Assembly (NCBI GenBank): GCA_947598455.1
Contig: CANQFI010000083.1
Span: 1-7,093 of the forward strand
Direction of reading: 5' to 3'
DNA: 7,093 nt
From: an uncultured Bacilli bacterium
GTDB lineage: Bacteria > Bacillota_I > Bacilli_A > RF39 > UBA660
Positions 5,493 through 7,093 of this stretch are shown piece after piece. The position numbers were made by a program, and so were the translations under genes. A model generated the notes under the pieces. It was not told where the DNA came from and searched no databases. It was given only the letters and a program-made list of their open reading frames with translations. The stretch's first letter is position 1. Every line of letters starts with the position of its first letter.

Positions 5493-7093
5493 ATGACAGA
5501 TATCGAAATAGCACATAGTGTCAAATTAGAAAATATTACTAAAATTGCTTCTAAATTAGATCTTACTAATAATATAGAATTATATGGTAATTATAAAGCT
5601 AAAATTGACTATGAAAATGTTAAAAGTAATAAAAAGGGTAAATTAATACTAGTTACAGCAACATCTCCAACACCCTTTGGCGAAGGTAAAACGACTGTTT
5701 CTATTGGTTTATTAGATGCTTTATGTCACGAAGGTTATAATGCCATTGCATCTTTACGTGAGCCCTCTTTAGGACCTGTTTTCGGTATTAAAGGTGGTGC
5801 TACTGGTGGTGGTCATTCCCAAGTTGTTCCTATGGAAGATATTAATCTTAATTTTACAGGTGATTTCCATGCTATAACAGCCGCTAATAACTTAATATGT
5901 GCAGCTATTGATAACCATCTTTTTCAAGGTAACAAATTGAATATTGATGAAAATAATATTGTCTTTAATCGTTGTTTAGATGTTAATGATCGTGCTTTAA
6001 AAGATATTACTATTAATGGTAAAAATTATCATCGTCAAGAAAAATTTGATATCACAGCTGCCAGTGAAATGATGGCTATTTTATGTCTTGCTAAAGATTT
6101 TAATGATTTAAAAGATAAACTAGATAATATCTTAATTGGTTTTACTAAAGATAATAAACCATTATATGTTAAAGATTTTAACATAACTGGTTCATTACTT
6201 GTCTTATTAAAAGATGCTATTAAACCTAACTTAGTTCAAACTCTTGAACATAATCCTGTTATTATTCATGGTGGACCATTTGCAAATATCGCTCATGGTT
6301 GTTCAAGTATAATTGCCACTAAAACAGCCTTATCTTTAAGCGATTATTGTATTACTGAAGCTGGTTTCGGTAGTGATTTAGGAGCTTTAAAATTCTATGA
6401 TATTAAATGTCGTTTAAATAATCTATGCCCTGATATAACTATCTTAGTAACAACTATTAAAGCTTTAAAATATAATGGTAATGATGATCTTAAAAAAGGT
6501 ATTTCTAACTTAGAAGCGCATATTAATATCATGAAAAATATTACTAAGAATCTTATTGTATGCCTAAATAAATATGATAATGATACTGATGAAGATATTA
6601 CGTATGTTAAAGATTTTGTCACTAAATTAAATATTAAATTTGCTCTTTCAACAGCATATAAAGACGGTGGAGTAGGAGCAATTCCTTTAGCTAAAGAAGT
6701 CATAGCTATGTCCTCTAAAACAAGTAATTACGAAGAACTATATAGTTTAGATTTACCTTTACAAGAAAAAATATCTCGTATTGTTAAAGATATCTATAAA
6801 GCTGGTAAAATAAATTATAGTGAAAGTTCATTAAAGATGATTGAAATGCTTGAACAAAATAATTTAGACAAGAAACCAATTTGTATTGCTAAAACCCAAT
6901 ATTCTATATCTGATAATAAAGATGTCTTAGGATATCCTAAAGATTATGAAGTAACAGTTAAAAATATTAAAGTATATAATGGTGCTGGATTTATTACTAT
7001 TTATTTAGGTAGTATCATTACCATGCCAGGTTTACCCAAAGAACCTAACTACAAAAAAATTCATCTAATAGATGGTGAAATAGTCGGTTTATC
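5493..7093 (+). CDS. fhs: Formate-tetrahydrofolate ligase, cut at the window edge
   Basis: It joins formate to tetrahydrofolate with ATP, giving 10-formyl-tetrahydrofolate for purine synthesis and initiator-tRNA formylation; it works in the cytoplasm, usually as a homotetramer. The frame stays open for 533 codons to the window end. Family landmarks in order: MTDIEIAHSV at the start, P-loop TPFGEGKTT (60-68), LREPSLGPVFGIKGGATGGG (88-107), PMEDINLNFTGDFHAI (113-128), HGGPFANIAHGC (259-270), ITEAGFGSDLGA (287-298), CIAKTQYSISD (464-474) and MPGLPKEP (511-518). The last visible residues (GEIVGL) correspond to the family's usual C-terminal ending, so only a residue or two should be missing. About 12-15 residues present in other family members after ALKMHGG are absent after KYNG (326-329), which explains a length near 535 instead of about 555. 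The start has AAGGTG six bases before ATG. Confidence 0.96.
   Translation, partial: MTDIEIAHSVKLENITKIASKLDLTNNIELYGNYKAKIDYENVKSNKKGKLILVTATSPTPFGEGKTTVSIGLLDALCHEGYNAIASLREPSLGPVFGIKGGATGGGHSQVVPMEDINLNFTGDFHAITAANNLICAAIDNHLFQGNKLNIDENNIVFNRCLDVNDRALKDITINGKNYHRQEKFDITAASEMMAILCLAKDFNDLKDKLDNILIGFTKDNKPLYVKDFNITGSLLVLLKDAIKPNLVQTLEHNPVIIHGGPFANIAHGCSSIIATKTALSLSDYCITEAGFGSDLGALKFYDIKCRLNNLCPDITILVTTIKALKYNGNDDLKKGISNLEAHINIMKNITKNLIVCLNKYDNDTDEDITYVKDFVTKLNIKFALSTAYKDGGVGAIPLAKEVIAMSSKTSNYEELYSLDLPLQEKISRIVKDIYKAGKINYSESSLKMIEMLEQNNLDKKPICIAKTQYSISDNKDVLGYPKDYEVTVKNIKVYNGAGFITIYLGSIITMPGLPKEPNYKKIHLIDGEIVGL

Noticed and set aside
6395..6703. 102-codon minus-strand frame inside fhs
   Set aside because: It is antisense to conserved fhs sequence; hydrophobic stretches are a by-product of the opposite-strand codons.
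1..7093. Mobile element, CRISPR array or defence system
   Set aside because: No long repeats, spacers, transposase, integrase or nuclease-type genes are present; the plausible novelty is limited to the RNA unit and the domain fusion.

Overview
The window is very AT-rich chromosomal DNA from a low-GC member of the Bacillota. An uncultured Bacilli lineage, of the gut RF39 or Erysipelotrichia-like kind, is my guess. The evidence is the codon bias (A/T at third positions), GGTGAT-type ribosome binding sites close to the starts, a PgdA/PdaC-type wall deacetylase, and a gene for the Bacillota sporulation protein SpoVIF. Tryptophan is encoded by TGG and one gene ends in TGA, so the code is standard rather than that of mycoplasmas. 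I see no mobile element, CRISPR array, tRNA or rRNA.

Layout. Positions 23-937 (+) encode a protein with two membrane helices that look like a VirB2/TrbC pilin hairpin, followed by an NlpC/P60 cysteine peptidase domain; a strong terminator follows. Positions 982-1150 (+) appear to be a separate small transcription unit: promoter, three hairpins and a 17-bp intrinsic terminator, with no convincing reading frame. This is a candidate non-coding RNA that I cannot assign to a known family. priA (1186-3366, +), the primosomal helicase, seems to have its own extended -10 promoter directly behind that terminator, and ends with a terminator of its own. It converges on a minus-strand pair: a DUF1540 cysteine-rich miniprotein (4970-5131) and, downstream of it, a membrane-anchored polysaccharide deacetylase (3518-4903). 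Divergent from these, spoVIF (5220-5462, +) is followed after 30 bases by fhs, formate-tetrahydrofolate ligase (5493 to the window edge, cut off at the very end).

How the genes relate. Two encoded proteins act on the cell wall from outside the membrane (NlpC/P60 and deacetylase). One is a sporulation factor, and two are housekeeping (replication restart, one-carbon metabolism). This is mostly ordinary core genome in short transcription units. The items most worth a second look are the pilin-hairpin/peptidase fusion, the unassigned structured RNA upstream of priA, and a possible sigma-K-like promoter in front of spoVIF. Two starts were moved inward on ribosome-binding-site evidence: the deacetylase (an upstream TTG was rejected) and DUF1540 (an upstream ATG was rejected).
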